Assembly (NCBI RefSeq): GCF_001654495.1 | Contig: NZ_CP015849.1 | Span: 1,323,001-1,387,000, forward strand | Reading direction: 5' to 3' | Length of the DNA: 64,000 bases | Source of the DNA: Streptomyces sp. SAT1 | Lineage (GTDB): Bacteria > Actinomycetota > Actinomycetes > Streptomycetales > Streptomycetaceae | In this document: positions 56,373 through 64,000 of the stretch, piece after piece | Layout of the letters: the number at the start of each line of letters is the position of its first letter | Position numbering within the stretch: the stretch's first letter is position 1 | Position numbers and translations under genes: made by a program | Notes under the pieces: generated by a model | Told to the model about the DNA's origin: nothing | Seen by the model: the letters and a program-made list of their open reading frames with translations, nothing else | Databases searched by the model: none

Positions 56373-56687
56373 CTACTCCCCGGAGGTCCACAGCGGGGCG
56401 GACGATGTCGCCTCGGGCGCCCCGACCGCCTCGATGTCGCCCGCGGCGGCGCGCATCAGTTCGCGGCCCAGCGCGATCAGGGCCCGGCCGGCGGCGAGTT
56501 CGTCGCCTATCTCGGGCACCTCGGGGTCGTAGGGGCTGCGGCGGGCCTCCGCGCAGCTCTCCAGGACGTTGTCGCCGGTGTCCAGGACGATCCGGGCGGT
56601 GGTGTCCGGGTCGTGTTCGGACAGGTACAGGTTCAGCCGCCATTCCTTGACGGACGCAGGCCGGCTGGTGTCGACGGGTCGCGTCAT
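56373..56687 (-). CDS. DUF1876 domain protein
   Basis: 104 residues. It has the DUF1876 pattern: a WRLNLYLSEHD strand, TTARIVLDTGDN, then the conserved S-PYDPEVPEIGDELAAGRAL segment. dsRNA-binding-like alpha/beta fold. Function unknown. ATG at 56687 with GAGGAGGG. 11 bp upstream of the phosphoribosyltransferase fusion gene, so one transcript. Confidence 0.9.
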   Translation of the reverse strand: MTRPVDTSRPASVKEWRLNLYLSEHDPDTTARIVLDTGDNVLESCAEARRSPYDPEVPEIGDELAAGRALIALGRELMRAAAGDIEAVGAPEATSSAPLWTSGE

Positions 56688-56879
56688 CGTCGGTCCCTCC
56701 TCAGCTCCGCTCGCCCCGGCTCCGCTCTCCGGGGCTTCTCCGGCTCCTCTTGCTGCTCCTGCTGCTCCTGCTGCTCTTCGCGCCCCTTCCACTGTCCACT
56801 GTGCCTCGCGCGGGTGCGGGCCGCGCGGTCCGGCAGGCAGCGTCCGCCGGCGCGCGCGGGGGCGGGCAGAATGGGCGCC

Positions 56880-57254
56880 ATGACCACGCGTTCCTGCCCG
56901 TGCGGGCTGACCGGGCCGTACGAGAAGTGCTGCGGCCGTCTCCACTCCGGCGCGGCCGCCGCTCCGAGCGCCGAGGCGCTGATGCGGTCGCGGTACAGCG
57001 CCTTCGTGCGCCGGGACGCGGGGTATCTGCTGCGGACCTGGCACCCGCGGACCAGGCCGGAGCTTCTGGAACTGGATCCGGGGATGCGCTGGACGGGCCT
57101 GGAGATCCTGGACACGGCGGACGGCTCCGCCTTCCACGCCACCGGGACGGTGACGTTCCGGGCGTCCTACCGGGGCGGGTCACTGCACGAGCGCAGCCGC
57201 TTCGAGCGGGTGGACGGGGCCTGGGTGTACGTGGACGGCGACTTCCTGGCGTAG
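56880..57254 (+). CDS. YchJ-like SEC-C/NTF2-type protein
   Basis: 124 residues. The N-terminal zinc motif is CPCGLTGPYEKCCGRLH, typical of the SEC-C/YchJ family, followed by an NTF2-like domain (LMRSRYSAFVRRDAGYLLRTW). Role unknown. ATG at 56880. It converges on the gntR gene, with 22 bp between the two ends. Confidence 0.9.
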   Translation: MTTRSCPCGLTGPYEKCCGRLHSGAAAAPSAEALMRSRYSAFVRRDAGYLLRTWHPRTRPELLELDPGMRWTGLEILDTADGSAFHATGTVTFRASYRGGSLHERSRFERVDGAWVYVDGDFLA

Positions 57255-57276
57255 CCGCGCCGAGGCCGTGACACGG

Positions 57277-57978
57277 CTACGGCGCCAGGACGTCCAGTTC
57301 CTGGAGGGCGCCGACCGTGATCTCCCGGGTCAGCCGCTCGGCGCGTTCGGCGTCGCGGGCGCGGACGGCCTCGGCGACCTGGACATGCAGGGTGACGGCG
57401 GCGGGGTCGGGGTCCTCGAACATGACCTCGTGGTGGGTGCGGCCGGTGAGGACCTCGGCGACGACGTCGCCCAGGCGCGCGAACATCTCGTTGCCCGAGG
57501 CGGTGAGGATGACGCGGTGGAAGGCCATGTCGTGGAACAGGTACTGCTCCAGCCGGTGGCCGCGTGAGTTGGCGACCATGCCGAGGGCGCACTCGGTGAG
57601 TTCGGCGCACTGCTCGGCGTCGGCGTACCGGGCGGCGAGTCCGGCCGCGACCGGTTCGACCGCCGAGCGCAGCACGGTCAGGGAGCGCAGTTGGCGCGGC
57701 CGGTCGGCGCCGGCCAGCCGCCAGCGGATGACCTGGGGATCGTAGACGTTCCACTCGTGCTGCGGGCGTACGGTCACGCCGACGCGGCGGCGGGAGGCGA
57801 CCAGGTGCATGGACTCCAGGACGCGTACCGCCTCGCGCATCACGGAGCGTGAGACGTCGAAACGCTGTGCCAGTTCATCGGTGCGCAGGACACTGCCCGG
57901 GGGGTACTCACCCGCGGTGATCGCGGGGCCGAGGGTGTCCAGTACGCGGCCGTGCAGCCCCCGGCCCGGTGTGCTCAT
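57277..57978 (-). CDS. gntR: GntR-family (FCD) regulator of the gluconate genes
   Basis: 233 residues. The N-terminal winged HTH (LAQRFDVSRSVMREAVRVLES) and FCD domain (about 90-230) are typical. It is transcribed away from gntK and gntP, the usual arrangement of a gluconate-responsive repressor. ATG at 57978. A palindrome AAGTCAGACTT lies 35 bp upstream. Confidence 0.9.
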   Translation of the reverse strand: MSTPGRGLHGRVLDTLGPAITAGEYPPGSVLRTDELAQRFDVSRSVMREAVRVLESMHLVASRRRVGVTVRPQHEWNVYDPQVIRWRLAGADRPRQLRSLTVLRSAVEPVAAGLAARYADAEQCAELTECALGMVANSRGHRLEQYLFHDMAFHRVILTASGNEMFARLGDVVAEVLTGRTHHEVMFEDPDPAAVTLHVQVAEAVRARDAERAERLTREITVGALQELDVLAP

Positions 57979-58012
57979 GCACTCAGCGTACGGGGTGGAT
58001 CACGGAATCGAA

Positions 58013-58023
58013 AAGTCAGACTT
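58013..58023. promoter_or_regulatory. GntR operator candidate AAGTCAGACTT
   Basis: An 11-bp palindrome around a central A in the AT-rich divergent region between gntR and gntK (57979-58142). Confidence 0.5.
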
Positions 58024-58073
58024 ATATGTCACAGACTCTTGAATTCGTCGTACCTAATGGGTTTCAGTGTGGC

Positions 58074-58121
58074 GGACGCCGGATGTCGGCGTCCCATGTC
58101 AGACCCATGTCGGTCCATGTC
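58074..58121. promoter_or_regulatory. Inverted repeat and three phased CCATGTC repeats in the gntK leader
   Basis: GGACGCCG-GATGT-CGGCGTCC (58074-58094) is followed by CCATGTC at 58094-58100, 58105-58111 and 58115-58121 (spacing 11 and 10 bp). They lie 22-70 bp before the gntK start and may be a binding array or a leader structure. Confidence 0.4.
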
Positions 58122-58142
58122 GAGGAAGACAGCGAGGCAGTG

Positions 58143-58694
58143 ATGCGCACCCCCCACGTCGTCGTGGTGATGGGCGTCGCCGGTACGGGCAAGACCACCA
58201 TCGGTCCCCTGCTCGCGGGCCGGCTCGGCGTCCCGTACGCCGAGGGCGACGACTTCCACCCACAGGCCAACATCGACAAGATGGCGGCCGGGATCCCGCT
58301 CGGCGACGAGGACCGCCGGCCCTGGCTCGACGCCATCGGCGCCTGGGCGCACGGGCGGGCCGGGCTCGGCGGGGTGGTGAGCAGCTCGGCCCTGAAGCGG
58401 GCCTACCGCGACCGGCTCAGGGCGGCGGCCCCCGGGGTCGTCTTCGTGCATCTGACCGGTGACCGCGAGCTCATCGAGGACCGGATGGCGCAGCGCCAGG
58501 GGCACTTCATGCCGACCGCGCTGCTGGACTCGCAGTTCGCCACGCTCCAGCCGCTGGAGGCGGACGAGCGCGGTGTCGCGGTGGACGTCTCGGGTACGCC
58601 CGAGCAGATCGCCGCGCGCGCCGTGGCCGCCCTGGACGGCCTCGACGGTGCCGCGCCGGACGCCACCGCGCCCGGCGGTCCGGCCTCGCGCTGA
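58143..58694 (+). CDS. gntK: Gluconokinase
   Basis: 183 residues. Walker A GVAGTGKTT at 11-19, then EGDDFHPQANIDKMAAGIPL, the GntK signature. It phosphorylates gluconate to 6-phosphogluconate. ATG at 58143 (a GTG three bases earlier is possible). Followed by gntP after 93 bp. Confidence 0.95.
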   Translation: MRTPHVVVVMGVAGTGKTTIGPLLAGRLGVPYAEGDDFHPQANIDKMAAGIPLGDEDRRPWLDAIGAWAHGRAGLGGVVSSSALKRAYRDRLRAAAPGVVFVHLTGDRELIEDRMAQRQGHFMPTALLDSQFATLQPLEADERGVAVDVSGTPEQIAARAVAALDGLDGAAPDATAPGGPASR

Positions 58695-58787
58695 CGCTTC
58701 CGTTGCCGCGCGGCCACCGGCCGCGCCTCCTCCGGCCCCCACCGTCGCCTTCCTTCCCGTCCCTCTTCACCTCCAAGGGAACACCCC

Positions 58788-60185
58788 GTGACCAGACTCA
58801 GCGTCGAGATGCTGGCAGCGGACGCGCCCCCGGCGATCACCTCGGCCGGACACGCCCAGCTGGGCATCGCCGTCCTGGCGGGCATCGCCGTCATCGTCCT
58901 GCTCATCACCCGGTTCAAACTGCACGCCTTCCTGTCGCTGACCATCGGCTCGCTGGTGCTCGGCGCGGTCGCGGGCGCGCCGCTGGACAAGGCGATCACC
59001 AGCTTCACCAGCGGACTCGGTTCGACGGTCGCCGGTGTCGGCGTGCTGATCGCGCTGGGCGCGGTGCTCGGCAAGCTGCTCGCCGACTCGGGCGGCGCCG
59101 ACCAGGTGGTGGACACGATCCTGGCGAGGGCCAAGGGCCGGGCGATGCCCTGGGCCATGGTGCTGATCGCCTCGGTGATCGGGCTGCCGCTGTTCTTCGA
59201 GGTCGGCATCGTGCTGCTGATCCCGGTGGTGCTGATGGTGGCCAAGCGCGGCAACTACTCGCTGATGCGGATCGGCGTCCCGGCCCTGGCCGGTCTGTCC
59301 GTGATGCACGGTCTGATCCCACCGCACCCCGGTCCGCTGGTCGCGATCGACGCGGTCAAGGCCAACCTGGGCGTGACGCTGGCGCTGGGCATCGTCGTCG
59401 CCGTGCCGACCGTGATCATCGCCGGTCCGCTGTTCTCCAAGGTGGCGGCCCGCTGGGTGGACGTGCCCGCGCCCGACCGCATGCTCCCGGAACGCGCCTC
59501 GGAGAAGCTGGAGCACCGGCCGGGCTTCGGCGCCACGCTCGCCACGGTGCTGCTGCCGGTCGTGCTGATGCTGGCCAAGGCCCTGGTGGACATCGTCGTC
59601 GACGACGGCACGAACATGACCCAGCGGGTCTTCGACGTCATCGGCTCCCCGCTGATCGCGCTGCTGGCCGCCGTGATCGTCGGCATGTTCACCCTGGGCC
59701 GCCCCGCGGGCTTCACCAGGGAGCGGATCAACTCCACCGTGGAGAAGGGCCTGATGCCCATCGCGGGCATCCTGCTCATCGTCGGCGCCGGCGGCGGCTT
59801 CAAGCAGACGCTGATCGACTGCGGTGTGGGCCAGATGATCCTGGACATCTCCAAGGACTGGTCGATCCCTGCGCTGCTGCTGGCCTGGCTGATCGCGGTG
59901 GCCATCCGGCTGGCGACCGGCTCGGCGACCGTGGCGACCGTTTCGGCCGCCGGTCTGGTCGCGCCGCTGGCGGCCGACATGTCGACCGCGCACACGGCGC
60001 TGCTGGTGCTGGCGATCGGGGCCGGCTCGCTGTTCTTCAGCCATGTCAACGACGCCGGGTTCTGGCTGGTGAAGGAGTACTTCGGGCTGAGCGTCGGGCA
60101 GACGGTCAAGACCTGGTCGCTGATGGAGACGATCATCTCCGTGGTGGCCGGTGCGCTGGTCCTGCTGCTGTCGCTGATCGTCTAG
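58788..60185 (+). CDS. gntP: Gluconate permease, GntP family
   Basis: 465 residues with about 12-14 hydrophobic segments. The conserved GntP features include MHGLIPPHPGP and SATVATVSAAGL. It imports gluconate or a related aldonate with protons. GTG start. It forms an operon with gntK under GntR control. Confidence 0.94.
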   Translation: MTRLSVEMLAADAPPAITSAGHAQLGIAVLAGIAVIVLLITRFKLHAFLSLTIGSLVLGAVAGAPLDKAITSFTSGLGSTVAGVGVLIALGAVLGKLLADSGGADQVVDTILARAKGRAMPWAMVLIASVIGLPLFFEVGIVLLIPVVLMVAKRGNYSLMRIGVPALAGLSVMHGLIPPHPGPLVAIDAVKANLGVTLALGIVVAVPTVIIAGPLFSKVAARWVDVPAPDRMLPERASEKLEHRPGFGATLATVLLPVVLMLAKALVDIVVDDGTNMTQRVFDVIGSPLIALLAAVIVGMFTLGRPAGFTRERINSTVEKGLMPIAGILLIVGAGGGFKQTLIDCGVGQMILDISKDWSIPALLLAWLIAVAIRLATGSATVATVSAAGLVAPLAADMSTAHTALLVLAIGAGSLFFSHVNDAGFWLVKEYFGLSVGQTVKTWSLMETIISVVAGALVLLLSLIV

Positions 60186-60195
60186 CGCCGGGTCC

Positions 60196-60254
60196 GGCGG
60201 CGGTGGCGCCGAAGCGCGTACAAGCCGAAACACGTACGAGGCACCACCGCCGCC
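60196..60254. terminator. Bidirectional hairpin between gntP and the APC permease gene
   Basis: 15-bp arms (60196-60210 with 60240-60254) pair with one mismatch, and CGTAC/GTACG pairs inside the loop. It lies between two converging stop codons. Confidence 0.7.
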
Positions 60255-60274
60255 CACGCCCGCCCCGCAGGGCG

Positions 60275-61822
60275 TCACGGTGCCGACCCGGCCGCCTTCT
60301 CCAGCTGGAACGCCTCGTTGCCCAGGCCGATGCGGGCGTGGGTTTCGGGTCTGCGGGCGCGCAGCACGGAGCCCTGGACCAGGCCGACGACCGCGGCGAG
60401 GCCGATGATGCCGGGCAGGATCCGGCTCAGGGCCGAGCCGGGGCCCGTGCCGACCAGGACGTCGAAGTCCTTCACCGTGTAGAGGGCGATCACCAGCAGG
60501 GCGAGTCCGGCCAGGGCGGAGGTGACCAGCCGCCAGCCCTGGGTGCGCGCGGCGCCGCGCCGTACGAAGAAGACGATCACCGACAGCGAGGCGGCCGCCA
60601 TCAGGAGGATCACGCCGAGCGCGCCGATGTTGCCGCCCCAGGTGAACAGGTGCAGGACGGGGGCGGTCGGGTCGCCGGCCGGTCTGTCGTCGGTGACCGC
60701 GAAGGCGACCACGATCAGCAGCGAGAAGACGGTCTGCGACAGGGAGCCGGTGGCCGGTGCCCCGCTGGCGCTGGAGGTGCGGCCGAAGACCGGGGGCAGC
60801 AGCCCCTCGCGGCCCATGGCGAAGGCGTAGCGGGCGACGACGTTGTGGAAGCTGAGCATCGCCGCGAACATGCCCGTCACGAACAGGACGTGCAGGACGT
60901 CGGTGAAGGTGCCGCCGAGCCGGGACCCGGTGAGCGAGAACAGCAGCCCGGCGCTCTCCTCGCGGGCGGTGCCGACGATCGCCGAGGGGCCGGTGGCGAC
61001 GGTCAGCGCCCAGCTGCTGAGCGCGAAGAAGACGGCGACCCCGGCGACCGCGAGGAACATCACGCGGGGCACCAGGATGTGCGGGCGGCTGGTCTCCTCG
61101 GCGTAGACGGGTGCCTGCTCGAAGCCGAGGAAGGCGGCGATGCAGAAGCACAGCGCGGTGCCGATGCCCGCGCCCGACAGGGTGTCCGGGTCGAACGCGT
61201 GCAGGGACAGACCGGCCGGGCCCGGGTCGCCCACGGCGGCCACGTCGAAGACGACGACCAGCACGACCTCGATCACCAGCAGCACGCCGAGCACGCGCGC
61301 GTTGACGTCGATCTTCAGCCAGCCGAGCGCGCCGACCAGGGCGACGGCCGCGAGCGCCGGGATCCACCAGGCGACGGTGAGGTCGGCGTAGGTGGCGAAC
61401 AGGTTGGACACCTCGAAGCCGAAGATGCCGTAGATGCCGGCCTGGAGGGCGTTGTAGGCGACGAGGGCGACGAGGGCCGCGCTCGCCCCGGCGGTGCCGC
61501 CCAGCCCCCGGGAGATGTAGGCGTAGAAGGCGCCCGCGTTGTGGACGTGGCGGCTCATCTCGGCGTACCCGAGGCTGAAGAGGACCAGCACCACGCCGAG
61601 GATCACGAAGAGCAGTGGCTGCCCGACGATGCCCATGACCGCGAAGGTGGTGGGCATGACCCCGGCGACCACCATCAGCGGGGCGGTCGCGGCCAGCACG
61701 GACAGCAGCAGGCCGCCCGTGCCGAGCCGGTCGGCGCGCAGGGCGCGTTCCGGGCCCTTGAAGGTGCTGATGCCGCCGCCGTCGGCGGTCGGCCTGCTCG
61801 GGTTCGAACTGCCCGTCGTCAT
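60275..61822 (-). CDS. APC-family amino acid permease
   Basis: 515 residues with about 12 membrane helices. APC features include ATAPLMVVAGVMPTTFAVMG (helix 1 glycine-rich region) and FCIAAFLGFEQAPVYAEET (helix 6). Substrate unknown; the family takes up amino acids or amines. ATG at 61822; its start overlaps the stop of the hypothetical gene (ATGA), so it is translationally coupled to it. Confidence 0.92.
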   Translation of the reverse strand: MTTGSSNPSRPTADGGGISTFKGPERALRADRLGTGGLLLSVLAATAPLMVVAGVMPTTFAVMGIVGQPLLFVILGVVLVLFSLGYAEMSRHVHNAGAFYAYISRGLGGTAGASAALVALVAYNALQAGIYGIFGFEVSNLFATYADLTVAWWIPALAAVALVGALGWLKIDVNARVLGVLLVIEVVLVVVFDVAAVGDPGPAGLSLHAFDPDTLSGAGIGTALCFCIAAFLGFEQAPVYAEETSRPHILVPRVMFLAVAGVAVFFALSSWALTVATGPSAIVGTAREESAGLLFSLTGSRLGGTFTDVLHVLFVTGMFAAMLSFHNVVARYAFAMGREGLLPPVFGRTSSASGAPATGSLSQTVFSLLIVVAFAVTDDRPAGDPTAPVLHLFTWGGNIGALGVILLMAAASLSVIVFFVRRGAARTQGWRLVTSALAGLALLVIALYTVKDFDVLVGTGPGSALSRILPGIIGLAAVVGLVQGSVLRARRPETHARIGLGNEAFQLEKAAGSAP

Positions 61823-62835
61823 CGGGGCCGTCCTTTCGGGCGTCGGGGCCTGGGTCTGGGGGCTTGCGGGGGCCGGGAGACGCGCCAGGCGGTGCCGAGC
61901 GCGGCGGCGCGGGCGGTGCGGAAGGCGGTGTACGGGTCACGCTCCGGGTAGGACCAGGGGTGCTCGGTGGCGTGGTCGCCGATGCGCAGGAAGAGGGCGG
62001 CGGCCTCGGCGGCGCGGCCCTCGCAGTGCTTGGCGTGGGCGAGGTAGTTCAGGTCGACCACGCGCCGCGGATGGCCCTCCTGCCCCCACTCCAGCCACCA
62101 GTCGAAGGCGGCCTTCATCACCTGTCTGGCCCTGCGGCCCGCCCAGTGCCCGCAGCCGGCCGGGTCGGCGCCCGCCCGCCCCGCCGCGGCCAGCGCGCGA
62201 TAGCGCTCGGCGTGGGCGACCACGGGAAGGATGGCCAGCGGGGAGTCGGCGGGGGCCTGCTCGGCGGCCCAGTTGGCGAAGTCGTAGACCTCGTGCAGCG
62301 GGTCGGGTCCGGCGGCGGCGTGGCGTTCGGCGAGCGCCGCCACCATCAGGTGGTGGGCGTGGTGGTGGTCCGGGTGGCGCAGGCGCACCTCGTCGAAGAG
62401 GCGGACCACGTCCTCCTCGGCGCCCAGGGAGCGCTCCAGCAGGAGCAGGGCGAGCCAGGGCGTCGGGTCGGCGGGCGCGAGGGCGGCCGCCGCACGGCAC
62501 GCCTCGCGGGCCGGGCCCGGCTTCTGCCGGCCGTGCAGCGCGCGCTCGACCAGGGCGGCGCCGAGCAGCACGGACGCGTCGGCGGACTCGGGTTCGGCGA
62601 GCAGCCAGTCGCGCGTCCAGGCGGCGGTGTGCGCCTCGCGGGCGAGGACGGTGACGCGGTGCGCGCGGCGGTCCCAGTCGTCACCGGTGCGCGCGAGCAG
62701 CGAGCGGACCGCCTGCCAGCGGCCCTGGGCGAGGGCGGAGCGGGCCGTGACGAGTTCGGCGTCGTCGAGAGCGGCGTCGAAGGCGTGGGCCGCACGCTTG
62801 CGGCCACGGCCGAGGGGAGGCGGGGGTGGGGGCAC
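61819..62835 (-). CDS. Hypothetical TPR-like helical protein coupled to the APC permease
   Basis: 338 residues, almost entirely alpha-helical and Ala-rich with TPR-like periodicity (CRAAAALAPADPTPWLALLLLE, CEGRAAEAAALFLRI). A proline run starts the protein and a basic Arg/Pro-rich tail ends it. GTG at 62835 with GAGGAAG upstream. No enzyme motif seen. Translational coupling to an amino-acid permease suggests an adaptor or scaffold, an inference. Confidence 0.78.
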   Translation of the reverse strand: MPPPPPPLGRGRKRAAHAFDAALDDAELVTARSALAQGRWQAVRSLLARTGDDWDRRAHRVTVLAREAHTAAWTRDWLLAEPESADASVLLGAALVERALHGRQKPGPAREACRAAAALAPADPTPWLALLLLERSLGAEEDVVRLFDEVRLRHPDHHHAHHLMVAALAERHAAAGPDPLHEVYDFANWAAEQAPADSPLAILPVVAHAERYRALAAAGRAGADPAGCGHWAGRRARQVMKAAFDWWLEWGQEGHPRRVVDLNYLAHAKHCEGRAAEAAALFLRIGDHATEHPWSYPERDPYTAFRTARAAALGTAWRVSRPPQAPRPRPRRPKGRPR

Positions 62836-63366
62836 CGCGGGACTTCCTCACGCGCTCTTCGTTCGTGCTGTGTGCGTCGCTCTGCCGTGCTCTGGGCGTC
62901 GCTCTTCGTCCGTGGTGGGCCGCGCCGCTCGTGGATTGCCGCCGCTCGCGTCCCTCCGGCCGGGTGCGGATCCGCTCCCGGTCACCGATCGCTGGTCGTC
63001 CGATCACGGACAGCAAACCCGCAGCCAACAGTCGGCGTCAAGGGCCACCGGAGTGTTACACGCGTCAACTCGACATGAAGGGGCGGTACTTGTGGAGAGC
63101 GGCGGGCGGAGCGCCGCCGGACCGGGTTCGCGGGGTTCCTTCACCCGTGTGGCGTAGGCCATGGCGCGCTTCGGCGCGGCGGCCCACCATGGCCGTGTCG
63201 CCCTGCCGCCGCCCACGTGTCGCCGTGCCGCCGCCCTCCCGGACGGGCCGCGGCGGCCGGATCGAGCGCGCGGATCCGGGTACACGCATCGGCGGACAGT
63301 GCCCTGGAACGCTAGAGTCGGCCCTTACGCACCCCGTGGCCCGGCCGGATGATCGAGGTACGCAGC
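62836..63366. other. 531-bp intergenic region between divergent genes
   Basis: No convincing gene or RNA was seen. CGCTCTTCGT occurs twice (62853-62862 and 62900-62909) in a degenerate tandem context. A TAGAGT -10-like box lies at 63313-63318, about 50 bp before the membrane-protein start. The rest is GC-rich with promoters presumably for both flanking genes. Confidence 0.5.
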
Positions 63367-64000
63367 GTGTCGGTTCTGGTTCTGACTCTCGCCGTGAGCG
63401 CCGCGTGCTGCCTGGGCTTCGGCTTCGTCCTCCAGCAGAACGCCGCCCAGCGCGCTCCGCTCAGCGACTTCCTCTCGCCCCGGCTGCTGCTGGACCTGAT
63501 GAGGGTGCCGCGCTGGCTGGGCGGGCTCGGACTGATGGTGCTCGGCATGGTGCTCGGCGCCGTCGCCCTGGGCCACGGCGAGATCTCCCTGGTGGAACCG
63601 CTGCTGGCCACCAATCTGCTGTTCGCCCTGGCGCTGTCGCGCTGCCAGACCCGGCAGCCGCTGGGCCGCCAGGGCTGGCTGGGGCTCGCGCTGCTGGCGG
63701 GCGGTGTGACGGCGTTCATCCTGGCGGGCCGGCCCCGGGCGGGCAGCGCGGTCACCGATCCGCTGCGGCACTGGCTGATCATCGGGACCATGGTCGGCCT
63801 CGCGCTGCTGCTGACCACCTACGCCAAGCGTTCCCGGCTCAGCTGGGGGCCGGTGCTGCTCGCGGTGGCCGCGGGGCTGCTGTACGGCGTGCAGGACGCG
63901 CTCACCCGGGTGAGCGGGCAGCGCTTCTCGGCGGGCGGCTGGTCGGAGCTGTTCACCGGCTGGCAGCCGTACGGACTGCTGGTCATCGGCGTCACCGGGC
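63367..64000 (+). CDS. DMT-type multi-pass membrane transporter, 3' end missing
   Basis: At least 211 residues; it runs off the window. Hydrophobic helices alternate with short loops: VLVLTLAVSAACCLGFGFVL, LGLMVLGMVLGAVALGH, LLFALALS, LGLALLAGGVTAFIL, WLIIGTMVGLALLLTTYA. It looks like a drug/metabolite-transporter-like permease of the EamA type, with VLQQNAAQRAP after helix 1 as a DMT-like feature. The GTG at 63367 has GAGG 9 bp upstream; an ATG at 63349 is possible but without a ribosome site. Substrate unknown. Confidence 0.8.
   Translation, partial: MSVLVLTLAVSAACCLGFGFVLQQNAAQRAPLSDFLSPRLLLDLMRVPRWLGGLGLMVLGMVLGAVALGHGEISLVEPLLATNLLFALALSRCQTRQPLGRQGWLGLALLAGGVTAFILAGRPRAGSAVTDPLRHWLIIGTMVGLALLLTTYAKRSRLSWGPVLLAVAAGLLYGVQDALTRVSGQRFSAGGWSELFTGWQPYGLLVIGVTG

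Overview
The window is a high-GC actinobacterial chromosome segment and almost certainly comes from Streptomyces. The evidence is two chaplin genes (one with a sortase signal), a conservon kinase, the complete Pup-proteasome locus, GTG/TTG starts, tight operons with 4-bp stop/start overlaps, and a gene order that I recall from the S. coelicolor SCO1629 to SCO1683 region. No insertion sequence, prophage or CRISPR array was seen. This is core chromosome, not an island. Function calls rest on motifs and family knowledge; no database search was run.

Layout. 1-2 kb: start of a conservon (cvnA, and the first codons of cvnB). 2-21 kb: the protein-quality-control block, mostly on the minus strand. 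It holds helY, tatC, tatA, two small proteins, pafC, pafB, two FKBP prolyl isomerases, pafA (9 bp behind an MFS gene), a divergent LacI regulator, prcA, prcB, pup, dop and arc. Together these encode Pup ligase, deamidase/depupylase, the 20S core and its ATPase ring, plus the WYL regulator pair PafBC of the mycobacterial DNA-damage response. 21-29.5 kb: ferredoxin, a membrane-anchored hypothetical, tRNA methyltransferase TrmI, a site-2 protease, a RecB-like Fe-S nuclease with an orphan response regulator, an orphan peptide-type binding lipoprotein and a HAD phosphatase.

29.8-39.7 kb: cobalamin-dependent methionine synthase metH, then the glycerol regulon gylR-glpF-glpK-glpD, with matching 17-bp operator-like palindromes before gylR and before glpF, and a FadR-type regulator. 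39.9-45.6 kb: parJ (PAC2), mshC (mycothiol ligase), and a conserved but functionally unassigned trio: a PI3K/HipA-like kinase fold, DUF3090 and a histidine phosphatase. A divergent corA follows. This trio is my best candidate for an undescribed system. 45.9-51.8 kb: an F420-type oxidoreductase, an aldo/keto reductase with two perfect DnaA boxes upstream, and a RecD2-shaped protein that has lost its helicase motifs.

51.9-57.3 kb: chpC and chpH (hydrophobic aerial-hyphae coat), an M20 peptidase, tRNA-Leu(GAG), a phosphoribosyltransferase-hydrolase fusion, DUF1876 and YchJ-like proteins. 57.3-64 kb: the gluconate genes (gntR, gntK, gntP), an APC permease translationally coupled to a hypothetical, and the start of a DMT-type membrane protein cut by the window end.
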